DNA from: Actinopolyspora biskrensis
GTDB taxonomy: Bacteria > Actinomycetota > Actinomycetes > Mycobacteriales > Pseudonocardiaceae
Assembly: GCF_013408175.1 (NCBI RefSeq)
Contig: NZ_JACBYW010000009.1
Span: 62,001 to 126,000, forward strand
Length of the DNA stretch: 64,000 nucleotides
Reading direction: 5' to 3'
Every line of letters begins with the position of its first letter. The stretch's first letter is position 1. Shown in pieces: positions 40,504 to 49,574 of the stretch. A program made the position numbers and the translations under genes. The notes under the pieces are model-generated. The model was given only the letters and a program-made list of their open reading frames with translations, made no database searches and was not told where the DNA came from.

Positions 40504-41022
40504 TTACTCGGGTGACCTGGAGGAAGGCTCCTGCTGGCCGAGCATCGCGGCCGCGCAGTTTCCTCCGGAGGAGCAGAGTCCGGCGGCGGCGCAGCCGCCG
40601 CCCGTCGAATCGGGGGCGGCCCGTGCTTCCGCGCCTCCCGAGGGGGCCGCGCAGACGGAGCACCCGGATTCGGCCGGAACCGCCGCCGCGGCACGCGCCC
40701 CGAGCGCTCCCCCGGCGAGGATCAGTGCCACCGCGCCGACGGTGCCGATTCCCACGATCAGCCAGCTCGTCGCCGCTCCCCCCAGCGCGACCGCGCAGCC
40801 ACCGGCGATCACGGCCACCGCTCCCCCGGCGAGGATCGGCGGCGCGGCCACCCGGTTGGCGATCCGGAAGGTCTGCTCGTCGCGCAGCGCGGCCGGGGTC
40901 CGCACCCCGGCGTAGCGGTTGCGCGGCAACGTGCCGCGCAGTCCGCGCAGCCCGAGGGGCAGGGCGGCCGCGCCGAGCAGGATCACGGCGGCACACACGA
41001 TGATCAGCAATGCAAGCGCCAC
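40504..41022 (-). CDS. SdpI-like membrane protein with Cys-rich tail
   Basis: A 172-residue protein. Hydrophobic helices are at about 1-25, 60-80 and 85-107. The loop LPRNRYAGVRTPAALRDEQTFRIANR matches the SdpI family signature (immunity and signalling membrane proteins in Bacillus). After the last helix comes a tail of about 60 residues with six Cys (GCSVCAAP, GGGCAAAGLCSSGGNCAAAM), probably metal binding or disulfide forming. It occupies the place of Rv0039c between the YqgE gene and leuS but on the opposite strand to both. Function unknown. Confidence 0.78.
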   Translation of the reverse strand: MALALLIIVCAAVILLGAAALPLGLRGLRGTLPRNRYAGVRTPAALRDEQTFRIANRVAAPPILAGGAVAVIAGGCAVALGGAATSWLIVGIGTVGAVALILAGGALGARAAAAVPAESGCSVCAAPSGGAEARAAPDSTGGGCAAAGLCSSGGNCAAAMLGQQEPSSRSPE

Positions 41023-41448
41023 CCCGACAGCCTACGACCTCCCCGTGCGGTGACGGGGCACACCGCAGTGCGGGCGTGCCCCGGAGCACACCGGGGCGGT
41101 CCCGCGTGCGCTGCGGTCGTCCCGCGGGTCCCGGGCCCGCCTCCGCGACCGCTCCTTCGGCGATCCGCACGCCGCTCGGGGCATCTCCGCGTCCGCGACC
41201 ACCGCGGCTGTTCCGGGGGCGCGCGCGACTTCGGCTCCCGTGCCCGTCCCGGCCCGCGTACCTGCTTTACCCACCGGTTATGCTGTTGCCGTGGCCATCG
41301 CCCGACTTCTTGTCGTGCCGCGCTGAGACGACGTGTCCCTCGGCGCGGCGACCCCTCGTGCCCGACTCGGGACGAGGGGGCCGAGGAGTGCGGACGGGGC
41401 GATCGTCGGGCAAGCGGCGCAGCCGCTTTCCGCCACCTACGCGGTCGG
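41023..41448. other. Intergenic region left of leuS
   Basis: Very GC-rich sequence in which several frames are open by composition. None has a credible ribosome site or family similarity, so no gene is called. The right part up to leuS contains a repeat (41449-41565). Confidence 0.4.
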
Positions 41449-41565
41449 CGCCGCCGGGGTTCTCAGTCGCGGGTCTCGCGAGGACGGCCGGCACGGAGCG
41501 TAGGTGGTTGCTCGATGTGCCGGCTCCCGCAGCGAGGCCCCGAGTGAGGTTCCCCCAGCCGACCC
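41449..41565. repeat. Intergenic repeat family C, copy 3 (inverted)
   Basis: In reverse orientation to 40181-40329: CCGCCGGGGTTCTCAGTCG, then GAGGACGGCC, GCGTAGGTGGTTGCTCGATG, CCCGCAGCGAG and GAGTGAGGTTCC. It is about 115 bp upstream of the leuS start. Confidence 0.65.
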
Positions 41566-41680
41566 GCCAAGCAGGTCAGCCCGCGGACTCTTTAGGTTTT
41601 CCAGGGGCGGCACACCGATGGGTCGTCCGGAGCGCCGGCCGGTGAGCCCGGGCGACGAACTAGGGAAGGAAACGCACACG

Positions 41681-44593
41681 ATGAGTGGCGCGGAACGGAA
41701 CTCGCAGGGCACGGAAGGTGCGGGCGACGAGACACCCCCCTTCCGGTACACCGCGCGGATCGCGGGGGAGATCGAGCGGAACTGGCAGCGGCGCTGGGAG
41801 GAACTCGGCAGCTATCACGCCGCGAACCCGGTGGGTCCGTTGAGCGGCGAGGACGCGGCCGCGGAGAAGCTGTTCGTCCAGGACATGTTCCCCTACCCCT
41901 CGGGAGCCGGGCTGCACGTCGGTCACCCGCTCGGGTTCATCGGCACCGACGTCTACGCGCGCTATCACCGGATGCTGGGGCGCAACGTGCTGCACACGAT
42001 GGGCTTCGACGCCTTCGGGCTGCCCGCCGAGCAGTACGCGATGCAGACCGGCACGCATCCGCGCACCACGACCGAGAACAACATCGAGCGCTACCTGACG
42101 CAGATCCGCAGGCTCGGTCTCGGGCACGACGAGCGGCGCAGGGTCGCCACCACCGACATCGAGTTCTACAAGTGGACCCAGTGGATCTTCCTGCAGATCT
42201 TCCACGCCTGGTACGACACCGAGGCCGACCAGGGGCGCGGCCGGGCCCGCCCGATCAGTGAGCTGGAGGCCGAGTTCGCCGCGGGCAAGCGGTCCACCCC
42301 GGATGGCACGCCCTGGGAAGAGCTGGACCGCGAGCAGCAACGCCGCATCGTCGACTCGTACCGGCTGGCCTACCTCTCGGAGGCGCCGGTGAACTGGTGC
42401 CCCGGTCTGGGGACCGTGGTCGCCAACGAGGAGGTCACCGCCGAGGGGCTCAGCGAGCGCGGCGACTTCCCGGTGTTCCGCCGCAACCTCAAGCAGTGGA
42501 TGATGCGGATCACCGCCTACGCCGACCGGCTCGTCGACGACCTGGACCGGCTGGAGTGGCCGGACAAGGTCAAGACCATGCAGCGCAACTGGATCGGCCG
42601 TTCGCAGGGCGCCGAGGTGTACTTCGGGCTGGACGACCGCGCCGAGCGGATCGAGGTGTTCACCACCAGGCCGGACACCCTGTTCGGCGCGACGTACATG
42701 GTGCTCGCCCCGGAGCACCCCCTCGCCGACGAGATCCTGTCCGCCCCGGAGAGGTTCGGCTCCTGGCCGGAGGGCACCGATCAGCGCTGGACCGGCGGTT
42801 ACTCGGGCCCGGCCGCGGCCGTGGCCGAGTACCGGCGCGCCGCCGAGACGAAGTCCGAACTGGACCGCCAGGAGAACAAGGACAAGACCGGCGTGTTCAC
42901 CGGGATGCACGCGGTCAACCCGGTCAACGGCGAGCGCGTTCCCGTGTTCGTGGCCGACTACGTGCTGCTGAGCTACGGAACAGGCGCGATCATGGCCGTC
43001 CCGGGGCAGGACCAGCGCGACTGGGAGTTCGCCGAGAAGTTCGGGCTGCCGATCGTGCGCACGGTGCAGCCGCCCGCGGACTTCGAGGGCGGCGCCTACA
43101 CCGGGGACGGGCCCGCGATCAACTCCTCGTCCGGGGCGACCGGGCTCAGCCTCGACGGGCTGGACGTGGACGAGGCGAAGAAGAAGATCACCTCCTGGCT
43201 GGAGGAGCACGGCCACGGCAAGGGCAGCGTGCAGTACAAGCTGCGCGACTGGCTGTTCGCGCGGCAGCGCTACTGGGGCGAGCCGTTCCCGGTCGTCTAC
43301 GACGAGGACGGCATCCCGCTGGGGATGCCCGAGGACCAGCTGCCGGTGGAGCTGCCCGAGGTGGCCGAGTACTCCCCGCGCACCTACGACCCCGACGACG
43401 CGGACAGCAGGCCGGAACCGCCGCTGTCCAAGGCCGAGCAGTGGGCCGAGGTGGAGCTGGATCTCGGTGACGGGCTCAAGCACTACCAGCGCGACACCAA
43501 CGTGATGCCGCAGTGGGCCGGCTCGTGCTGGTATCAGCTGCGCTACATCGATCCGGAGAACCACGAGCGGTTCGTGGACGCGGAGAACGAGCGATACTGG
43601 ATGGGTCCGCGTCCCGACCGGCACGGCGCGAACGACCCGGGCGGGCTGGACCTCTACGTCGGCGGCGTGGAGCACGCGGTGCTGCACCTGCTGTACGCGC
43701 GGTTCTGGCAGAAGGTGCTCTACGACCTCGGGCACGTCTCGGCCGAGGAGCCGTACCGCAGGCTGTACAACCAGGGCTACATCCAGGCCTACGCGTTCAC
43801 CGACTCGCGCGGGGTCTACGTCCCGGCCGAGGAGGTCGTCGAGCAGGACGGCAGGTACTTCCACGCGGGCGAGGAGGTCAGCCGCGAGTACGGGAAGATG
43901 GGCAAGAGCCTCAAGAACTCGGTCTCCCCGGAGGAGATGGCCGATTCCTACGGCGTGGACACGCTGCGGCTCTACGAGATGTCCATGGGCCCGCTGGACT
44001 CCTCCCGTCCGTGGGCGACCAAGGACGTGATCGGTTCGCACCGGTTCCTGCAGCGGTTGTGGCGCAACGTCGTCGACGAGCGGACCGGGCAGCCGCGGGT
44101 CACCGACGCAGAGCCCGACGAGGACCTGCTGCGCGCGCTGCACAAGACCATCGACAGCGTGCGCTCCGACTACGACAGCCTGCAGTTCAACACGGCCGTG
44201 GCCAAGCTGATCGAGCTGAACAACAGGGTCACCAAGGAGTACTCGGGCTCGGTGGGTCCGCCGCGTTCGGTGATGGAGCCGATGGTGCTGCTGGTGGCCC
44301 CGCTGACCCCGCACCTGGCCGAGGAGCTGTGGTCCAGGCTCGGCAACGAGGAGAGCCTGGTGCACGGTCCGTTCCCGGTGGCCGACGAGGACTACCTCGT
44401 CGAGGACACGCTGGAGTACCCGATCCAGTTCAACGGCAAGGTGCGGTCCAGGATGACGGTGCCCGCCTCGGCCGAGCAGGACGAGCTCCGCGCCACTGCG
44501 CTGGCCGACTCCAGGATCCAGGAGCTGCTGGACGGTTCCGAGCCGCGCAAGGTGGTCGTGGTTCCCGGCCGTCTGGTCAACGTGGTCGGCTGA
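41681..44593 (+). CDS. leuS: Leucyl-tRNA synthetase
   Basis: A 970-residue class I synthetase that charges tRNA-Leu. The HIGH motif appears as HVGH near residue 80 ([13 protein letters not shown]), and the KMSKS motif as KMGKS near residue 740, a form common in actinobacterial LeuRS. The CP1 editing domain holds [20 protein letters not shown], with the conserved Thr-rich region. The start is ATG 41681 with AAGGAA upstream; the frame continues upstream into the repeat but that part is not conserved. It stands alone and is followed by a large stem-loop. Confidence 0.98.
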   Translation: MSGAERNSQGTEGAGDETPPFRYTARIAGEIERNWQRRWEELGSYHAANPVGPLSGEDAAAEKLFVQDMFPYPSGAGLHVGHPLGFIGTDVYARYHRMLGRNVLHTMGFDAFGLPAEQYAMQTGTHPRTTTENNIERYLTQIRRLGLGHDERRRVATTDIEFYKWTQWIFLQIFHAWYDTEADQGRGRARPISELEAEFAAGKRSTPDGTPWEELDREQQRRIVDSYRLAYLSEAPVNWCPGLGTVVANEEVTAEGLSERGDFPVFRRNLKQWMMRITAYADRLVDDLDRLEWPDKVKTMQRNWIGRSQGAEVYFGLDDRAERIEVFTTRPDTLFGATYMVLAPEHPLADEILSAPERFGSWPEGTDQRWTGGYSGPAAAVAEYRRAAETKSELDRQENKDKTGVFTGMHAVNPVNGERVPVFVADYVLLSYGTGAIMAVPGQDQRDWEFAEKFGLPIVRTVQPPADFEGGAYTGDGPAINSSSGATGLSLDGLDVDEAKKKITSWLEEHGHGKGSVQYKLRDWLFARQRYWGEPFPVVYDEDGIPLGMPEDQLPVELPEVAEYSPRTYDPDDADSRPEPPLSKAEQWAEVELDLGDGLKHYQRDTNVMPQWAGSCWYQLRYIDPENHERFVDAENERYWMGPRPDRHGANDPGGLDLYVGGVEHAVLHLLYARFWQKVLYDLGHVSAEEPYRRLYNQGYIQAYAFTDSRGVYVPAEEVVEQDGRYFHAGEEVSREYGKMGKSLKNSVSPEEMADSYGVDTLRLYEMSMGPLDSSRPWATKDVIGSHRFLQRLWRNVVDERTGQPRVTDAEPDEDLLRALHKTIDSVRSDYDSLQFNTAVAKLIELNNRVTKEYSGSVGPPRSVMEPMVLLVAPLTPHLAEELWSRLGNEESLVHGPFPVADEDYLVEDTLEYPIQFNGKVRSRMTVPASAEQDELRATALADSRIQELLDGSEPRKVVVVPGRLVNVVG

Positions 44594-44632
44594 CCGCGTC
44601 CGCGTCGTGGCTTCCCCGGTAGCCACACATCT

Positions 44633-44677
44633 TTTTCGGGGCTTCGGTTTCGCGGGCAGGAACCGAAGCCCCGAAAA
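44633..44677 (+). terminator. Stem-loop after leuS
   Basis: A perfect 17-bp stem (44633-44649 with 44661-44677) with an 11-nt loop, 40 bp past the leuS stop. The stem starts TTTT and ends AAAA, the reverse of a classic intrinsic terminator, so its terminator role is uncertain. A second hairpin CGTTCCC/GGGAACG follows at 44679-44693. Confidence 0.55.
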
Positions 44678-44693
44678 CGTTCCCTGGGAACGA

Positions 44694-45102
44694 TCGGGGC
44701 GGGGTACACTGCGTGTCGTTAGCGATTCCCTGTGAAGCTGGGATGGGAAGACCGCAGTGGAACACGACGAGCGGGGCCGTCACCGCGGGCGAGGGAGTCG
44801 CGGTCACACCGGCCCCGAGCGCTTTCGGGCCTCCACTCCGGCTGAGCGGGCGCGGAAGCCCGACTGCCCGGATCCGTCCGAGGTCGTGGCCGTCAGTCCA
44901 CCTGCGCTTCCGTCTCGTTCGGCGAACCGGTGAGGTCCATCCTGGACGCGGCCTTTGATGTCCACTGTGTATTTAGTTTCGATCTTCGCTCAACCCGCTG
45001 CGGATCTCGCGCGTCACCGGGGTGGAACACGGAAGAACGAACCGTGCGATCGGCTCCGGGGTCACAGGAGAGCCGATCGCACGGCGAGAGGAGCGAACCG
45101 CT
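44694..45102. other. Intergenic region before the RTX-like gene
   Basis: No supported gene. An AT-richer patch at 44950-44985 (TTTGATG ... GTATTTAGTTTCG) stands out and may hold the promoter of the secreted protein that follows. Confidence 0.4.
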
Positions 45103-45600
45103 TTGCGTACTACGCGTACGAGAACCGGCCTGTCCGGACTGGTGGGAACCGGAATCGCCGCGGCTGCCCTGGTGGTCGGCGCGCCGTTGGCCGCGGCCGC
45201 GCCTTCCCAGGACCAGCCTACTCCCCCGCCGATGTCGGAGGAGGAGAAACACCAGGAAGGCACCGACCAGCCGGAGGGGCTGCACGGCACCGCGTATCAG
45301 GACGTGATCAAGGGCCGTGGCGGCTACGACGTCATCTTCGGCAAGGCCAACGACGACAGCCTGTTCGGCAACTCCGGCAACGATGTCATCCGGGGCAACT
45401 CCGGGGACGACTTCCTGCACGGTGGTCCGGGCGAGGACTACCTCTACGCCGGCCCCGGTGACGACATCGTGATGGCCGACGAGGTCGGTCCCGACGACGA
45501 GGCGGACTTGATCGACTGCGGCCCGGGCGTCGACCGGTACAACGCCGATCCAGAGGACGAGGTCGTCAACTGCGAGATCCCCTACGACGGCAGGGGCTGA
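45103..45600 (+). CDS. Secreted RTX-like calcium-binding repeat protein
   Basis: A 165-residue exported protein. A twin basic start (RTTRTRTGLSG) and a hydrophobic core ending ALVVGAPLAAAAPS form a signal peptide of about 35 residues. After a Pro and Glu-rich linker, five or six glycine/aspartate nonapeptide units follow (for example GNSGNDVIR, GNSGDDFLH, GGPGEDYLY, GPGDDIVMA), which bind calcium in RTX proteins. The end has DLIDCGPGVDRYNADP and VNCEI, a Cys pair typical of small actinobacterial RTX proteins. I place the start at TTG 45103 with GAGAGGAG 9 bp upstream; a GTG or ATG farther up lacks a ribosome site. Confidence 0.82.
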   Translation: MRTTRTRTGLSGLVGTGIAAAALVVGAPLAAAAPSQDQPTPPPMSEEEKHQEGTDQPEGLHGTAYQDVIKGRGGYDVIFGKANDDSLFGNSGNDVIRGNSGDDFLHGGPGEDYLYAGPGDDIVMADEVGPDDEADLIDCGPGVDRYNADPEDEVVNCEIPYDGRG

Positions 45601-45973
45601 CGCAGGTCGTTGGTTCGTCGTGCCGCTCCGGGGTGCCGGGGCGGCACGACTCGTTTCGGGCGGTGGCCGCTGTTCGACGTTCGTGCGTGGCGCCCTCCCC
45701 CGGGACGGTCGTACCGATTCCCCGGGCAGTGTGAACTTTTCGGGACGGTTTCTTCCCGCTCCGCATCAGCGTTGTTGATCTTCTTCGCAGGTGGAGGACG
45801 GTCTCGCGTGACGGAATCCGGGAAACCGGCCGCGCGGACGCGTGGCAGGACGACTGCTCGATCGTAGTAGCTCGCTTGTGTCGGACACTTTCCGGTGGCA
45901 GGTTCTCCGTGCGTTCGTTGAGCTTCTGTGGGCGCGATTGTCCGCGAACGATATCGGGAGAAACGAGAACTCG
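45601..45973. other. Intergenic region before the HTTM cassette
   Basis: 373 bp with no supported gene or repeat. The last 150 bp are less GC-rich than the surroundings, in line with the following gene. Confidence 0.4.
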
Positions 45974-46993
45974 GTGGAGAAGAACCTCGTCAAAAACGGT
46001 ACTTTCGAGAAAAAGTCGCCACCCCAGAACGGGTGGTGGAATTCCGGGGGTGTCCAGGACCAGTACTGGCCCGATCCGTGGGAACCCATATACACCACCA
46101 AGAACGGGAACCCGAAATGGGGTGGTTTCGACTACCTCAGCCCGGCCTTCGCCAAACACGACGACAAGTGCCCGGCGGTCGACCTGGGGCAGGAGTTTCA
46201 GTCGAACGGCGGGATCAAGCAGACCGTCGACACCGGGAAGGGAAGGAAGTACAGGCTCGTGTTCGACCACGGGCCGAATGCCTGGGGAAACTGCGTGGGG
46301 TACCCCAACAATTTCACGGTGAAAATACGGGACAAGAATTCCGGAGAGGTGATAGCTTCCCGCGAGTTCGACGCCGGGAAGACTCCCAAGGATGCCTCGC
46401 CCGCGTGGAACAGGGACGCGGAACTCGAGTTCGCGGCGGTGTCGGACAGGACCACGGTCGAGTTTCACGGAAACGACGAATACAGTTGTCAGGCCGGAAT
46501 CACCGATGTGCGGATGTTCGAGAAGGACGCGGAATCCGGGAACGGCGGGGGGAACGGGAAGAACGACGGAAACGGGAAGGAAAACGGCGAGGAGCACGAC
46601 AGCGGGAAGGACCACGACAGCGGGAAGGACGAGGGCGGCGGTCCGAACAAGAACACCGCCACCACCGGCGGCAAGTCGGTGACCACCACCGGGGGCGGTC
46701 CCCCTCCGAAGCCTCCGTTCAACAACCTCAACGAGATCCTGGAATCCCTGCTCGGAACGGTCACTCAGGCGCTGATGGCCATCGGCGGTTGCCGGTTGGG
46801 CAACATCCTGGCCCGGATCCTGGAGGCGCTGGCCAACATCCTGTCCACGATCGGCCAGGGGCCCTGCGAGTGCCACCGGAAGGAGCAGGGCTCGTGCGGT
46901 TCCTGCGCGGGGGACGACCAGCAGGGCGGGAAGAACGACCCCGGCAAGGGGAACGAGAAGGAGAAGGCGGCCAGCGGTGAGGGGAGCCGGTGA
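45974..46993 (+). CDS. Unrecognised protein with CBM-like domain and Cys-rich C-terminus
   Basis: A 339-residue protein of unknown function. Residues 1-185 look like a jelly-roll of the CBM4/DUF642 type: NLVKNGTFEKK at the start, then GGIKQTVDTGKGRKYRLVFDHG, NNFTVKIRDKNSGEV and ITDVRMFEKD. A linker rich in Gly, Asn, Asp, Lys and Glu follows (about 187-225). The last 90 residues carry a hydrophobic helix pair (NEILESLLGTVTQALMAIGG) and five Cys. No signal peptide is seen, and the start (GTG 45974) is uncertain; the frame is open to 45842. G+C is visibly lower than in neighbours, hinting at transfer. It overlaps the HTTM gene by 4 bp. Confidence 0.6.
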   Translation: MEKNLVKNGTFEKKSPPQNGWWNSGGVQDQYWPDPWEPIYTTKNGNPKWGGFDYLSPAFAKHDDKCPAVDLGQEFQSNGGIKQTVDTGKGRKYRLVFDHGPNAWGNCVGYPNNFTVKIRDKNSGEVIASREFDAGKTPKDASPAWNRDAELEFAAVSDRTTVEFHGNDEYSCQAGITDVRMFEKDAESGNGGGNGKNDGNGKENGEEHDSGKDHDSGKDEGGGPNKNTATTGGKSVTTTGGGPPPKPPFNNLNEILESLLGTVTQALMAIGGCRLGNILARILEALANILSTIGQGPCECHRKEQGSCGSCAGDDQQGGKNDPGKGNEKEKAASGEGSR

Positions 46994-48504
46994 TCCCCGG
47001 CGCTTCGGACCTGGTGCGGGCCGCGCTGTCCGGGCTGAGCCGGCCGGGGTGGAAGTCCGGCCGCACGGGCGGAACCCCTCCGGCAGCGCGGGAGAGCACC
47101 TCCGGTGAGCACCGCGCGTTGGCCTGGTCGGAACGTCTCTCCGCGGTCAACCACCTGGTTTCCAGCCTGGAGTACCTGAGCAACGGCCGGGACCGCGCCC
47201 GGGGCGGGCTGAACAACTGGGAGGTGCTGCGCGAGCGGGACCCGCGCGACCACGAGGCGCTGCGCCGGCTCTACGACGCGGTGGGCGGTGAGCGGGGAAC
47301 GCGGGCGTTGCACGCGCTGCGGGTCCTCGCGGCGGGTGTGCTGTTGTCCCCGGTTCGCGGGCGCCGGGTGCGGCTGGTGGCCACCGCGCTCACCGCGGGT
47401 TCCTCGCGGTTGCTGCACCCGAGGCACCAGTACGGTTCCGACGGTTCGGACCAGTTGGCTTTCCTGGTGCAGACCACCTGCGGACTGGCCCGCGCGGGAC
47501 AGCGGGACCCGCGTGCGGTGCGCAGCTGCCTGCGTTCGCTGGCCGCGCAGGTGAGTCTGGCCTACCTGGTTTCCGGGGTGGTGAAACTGTCCGGACCGGC
47601 CTGGAGGAACGGCGGGGCGCTGCCGGGAGTCCTGCGCACCCGCACCTACGGCGACTCCACGGCCTACGCGTGGTCCACGCTGCTTCCTTCGCTGACGCGG
47701 CTGGTCGAGCTCGGTGTGGTGGCTCTCGAGTGCGGTTTCTGCGCGGTCTTCGCCGGGCGGGGGCGTCACGCCGGGGCCCTGTTGGCGGCTGGAACGGTTT
47801 TTCACCTGGTCACGGCCAGAGTGATGGGTCTGGGGCGGTTCTTCTGGGCTTTCGTCGGCACGTATCCGGCCGTGTGGTGGGTGGCGCGTTCCGACGACGG
47901 GTGGCGCCTGCCGTTCGGCACGGGGGCTTCCGGAGCCTCCGTGCGGCGGAGAGCGGGGCCGCTCGGGATCGCGCTGTCGGTGTGGTTGCTGCTCACACTG
48001 CTGTGCCAGCTGCCGTACCGGGCTTTCGACCGGTTGCGGGCGCTGGACCGCTCCGGGTTGTTGATCCCGGACTGGCGGTTCTTCGCCCCGGAACCCGCTC
48101 GGCACGACTTCCGCCTCGCTTACCGCTTCGCGGGCCGGGACGGCGCGTGGTCCGCGTGGATGCCGGAGCCCGCGGCGAGGGCACGGAGTGCGGGGCACGC
48201 GGTGTGGTTCCCGCGGCGTCGGGAGGACAAGGCGCTGTTCGACGTCTGCTCGGAGCTGCTCGGGGCGGTCGAACACGGCCGGGACGAGCGGTTGACCGAG
48301 ACGCCGGTTTTCCGGCTGCTGGCGGACCGGGTGCGCAGGAGGATCGCCGAGACCGAGCACATCGGGGCACCGGACGGATTCCGGTTCCGGATCGAGCAGT
48401 GCCCCGGCTACGGGTTCGGCGGTGCCCGGACCCGCTACGTCTCGCCGGTGCTCGACGGCGGGGCGCGCGGAGAGGTTTTCGAGGGTTTCCGAGAACGGAG
48501 GTAA
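46990..48504 (+). CDS. HTTM domain membrane protein (vitamin K carboxylase-like)
   Basis: A 504-residue polytopic protein. The diagnostic block LAAQVSLAYLVSGVVKLSGPAWRNG matches the HTTM/gamma-carboxylase core pattern (YxxxGxxKL...W..G). Other hydrophobic helices lie around residues 110-135, 235-260, 265-290 and 330-345. A soluble C-terminal part of about 150 residues follows (WRFFAPEPARHDFRLAYRF). The family relates to vitamin K-dependent gamma-glutamyl carboxylase, but many bacterial members have no known reaction. GTG start overlaps the stop of the preceding gene (GTGA), and the next gene starts 5 bp after it, so the three are one unit. Confidence 0.75.
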   Translation: MIPGASDLVRAALSGLSRPGWKSGRTGGTPPAARESTSGEHRALAWSERLSAVNHLVSSLEYLSNGRDRARGGLNNWEVLRERDPRDHEALRRLYDAVGGERGTRALHALRVLAAGVLLSPVRGRRVRLVATALTAGSSRLLHPRHQYGSDGSDQLAFLVQTTCGLARAGQRDPRAVRSCLRSLAAQVSLAYLVSGVVKLSGPAWRNGGALPGVLRTRTYGDSTAYAWSTLLPSLTRLVELGVVALECGFCAVFAGRGRHAGALLAAGTVFHLVTARVMGLGRFFWAFVGTYPAVWWVARSDDGWRLPFGTGASGASVRRRAGPLGIALSVWLLLTLLCQLPYRAFDRLRALDRSGLLIPDWRFFAPEPARHDFRLAYRFAGRDGAWSAWMPEPAARARSAGHAVWFPRRREDKALFDVCSELLGAVEHGRDERLTETPVFRLLADRVRRRIAETEHIGAPDGFRFRIEQCPGYGFGGARTRYVSPVLDGGARGEVFEGFRERR

Positions 48505-48509
48505 CGAGA

Positions 48510-48926
48510 ATGACTTGGATCGACAGCATCGAGGTCGCGGCGAAGACGGGCAGCGAGGACGAGGCGGTCACCGTGGACAGGCTGTTCCTCGGCATGGCCG
48601 GGCGTGAGTTCCGCATGGACGAGCAGCACGTCTTCGGCAACAACGACACGGCGCACGTGGTCTTCGGGCCGACCGGCAACACCGACTCCGCGAAGTGGAA
48701 CGATCCGCGCAGGCCGCGGCTGGCGATGACCGATCTGGACGTTTTCCCGAGCTACGTCCGGCTGGAGGGCGACGACGGGTGGCTGGTCGAGAGCTTCGTG
48801 GTGACCGTCGAGTCCCGCTTCGGGGAGCGCAGGAAGTTCGCCAACCCCAACGTCGAGGGGGAGGGACTCTGGTTGGACGAGCTCTCCGGGAAGTACCTCT
48901 ACCTGAAGGACGTCAAGGGCGAATGA
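48510..48926 (+). CDS. Unrecognised small beta-rich protein of the HTTM cassette
   Basis: A 138-residue soluble, acidic protein. It starts MTWIDSIEVAAKTGSEDEAVTVDRLFLGM and contains HVFGNNDTAHVVFGPTGN, then YVRLEGDDGWLVESFVVTV and GLWLDELSGKYLYLKD. This pattern of strands is reminiscent of lipoxygenase-homology (PLAT) domains, which can bind calcium or lipids, but the match is by eye and weak. No signal peptide. GGAGG is 8 bp upstream of the ATG. Last gene of the cassette. Confidence 0.65.
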   Translation: MTWIDSIEVAAKTGSEDEAVTVDRLFLGMAGREFRMDEQHVFGNNDTAHVVFGPTGNTDSAKWNDPRRPRLAMTDLDVFPSYVRLEGDDGWLVESFVVTVESRFGERRKFANPNVEGEGLWLDELSGKYLYLKDVKGE

Positions 48927-49081
48927 TCTTGATGGTTCGGTGAGTCCGGTCGGTGTGGGGCCCATCGAACCGAGGTACTGGGCCGGGAATTGCTGATGTT
49001 TCGTGTGAGACGGGCTTTCCGGAACGAGTCCGGAGTGACCGTCTCGCGCGGAACGGTCCCACCAGCTGCACTCAGGCACCC

Positions 49082-49119
49082 GGAGCTTTCTCGCGTCGAC
49101 TTCGGTGCGGGAAAGCTCC
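49082..49119. repeat. Stem-loop between convergent genes
   Basis: Arms GGAGCTTTC and GAAAGCTCC (9 bp) with a 20-nt spacer. The left flank (ACTCAGGCACCCGGAGCTT) resembles, inverted, the edge of repeat family A, so it may be a worn copy. It could also terminate both the HTTM cassette and the minus-strand gene at 49158. Confidence 0.45.
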
Positions 49120-49157
49120 TACGCTCCCTCAGGCGAGCGATGCGGCGTTCCCATGCC

Positions 49158-49475
49158 TCAGCTCTCGGCTCGCCCGCTCCTTCCCGCCTGCCGCATCCAC
49201 TCGGTCAGTTCGTCGACCCGCTCGCGGGCGGCTTCGAGGCGGCACGAGAGGTTCGCGGCGGTCTCGGGATCGTCGTGGAGCTCCTCGCCGAGGGTTCGTT
49301 CGGTTCTGGACAGCAGTTCCCCCAGCGCCGCGCCCACCGGATCCGCCAGTTCCCCCGCCGCGGCGTGCAGCGGTTCCAGTCCCCCGTGCTCGGGCTCGCT
49401 CTTCGAGCGCTCCCCCGCCTCGCGGCTGGCCTCGGCTGCCCGGCGCAGCGCTTCGGCGGCGTGCTGGAGGTCCAC
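49158..49475 (-). CDS. Hypothetical helical protein
   Basis: A 105-residue, acidic, Ala, Glu and Leu-rich protein predicted almost wholly helical (LQHAAEALRRAAEASREAGER and later LEAARERVDELTEWMRQAG). No domain recognised. GTG start with GGAAG 5 bp upstream. It follows the F420-type oxidoreductase gene by 99 bp in the same direction and could be cotranscribed with it. Confidence 0.55.
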   Translation of the reverse strand: MDLQHAAEALRRAAEASREAGERSKSEPEHGGLEPLHAAAGELADPVGAALGELLSRTERTLGEELHDDPETAANLSCRLEAARERVDELTEWMRQAGRSGRAES

Positions 49476-49574
49476 GGGGTCTTCCCTTCCGTCGCGCTCG
49501 GCGGGTTTCGGATCGTGCGGGCGGTCCGGAACAGCGGAACCGCCCTTCCAGCGTGTCCGCGCCGCGTGCGCCGG

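Noticed and set aside
41449-41680. T-box leader upstream of leuS
   Set aside because: No T-box core sequence or terminator/antiterminator was seen; the structured sequence there belongs to the dispersed repeat family.
41660-44626. Long minus-strand open frame opposite leuS
   Set aside because: Antisense shadow of leuS with low-complexity Val, Leu, Arg and His content typical of such shadows.
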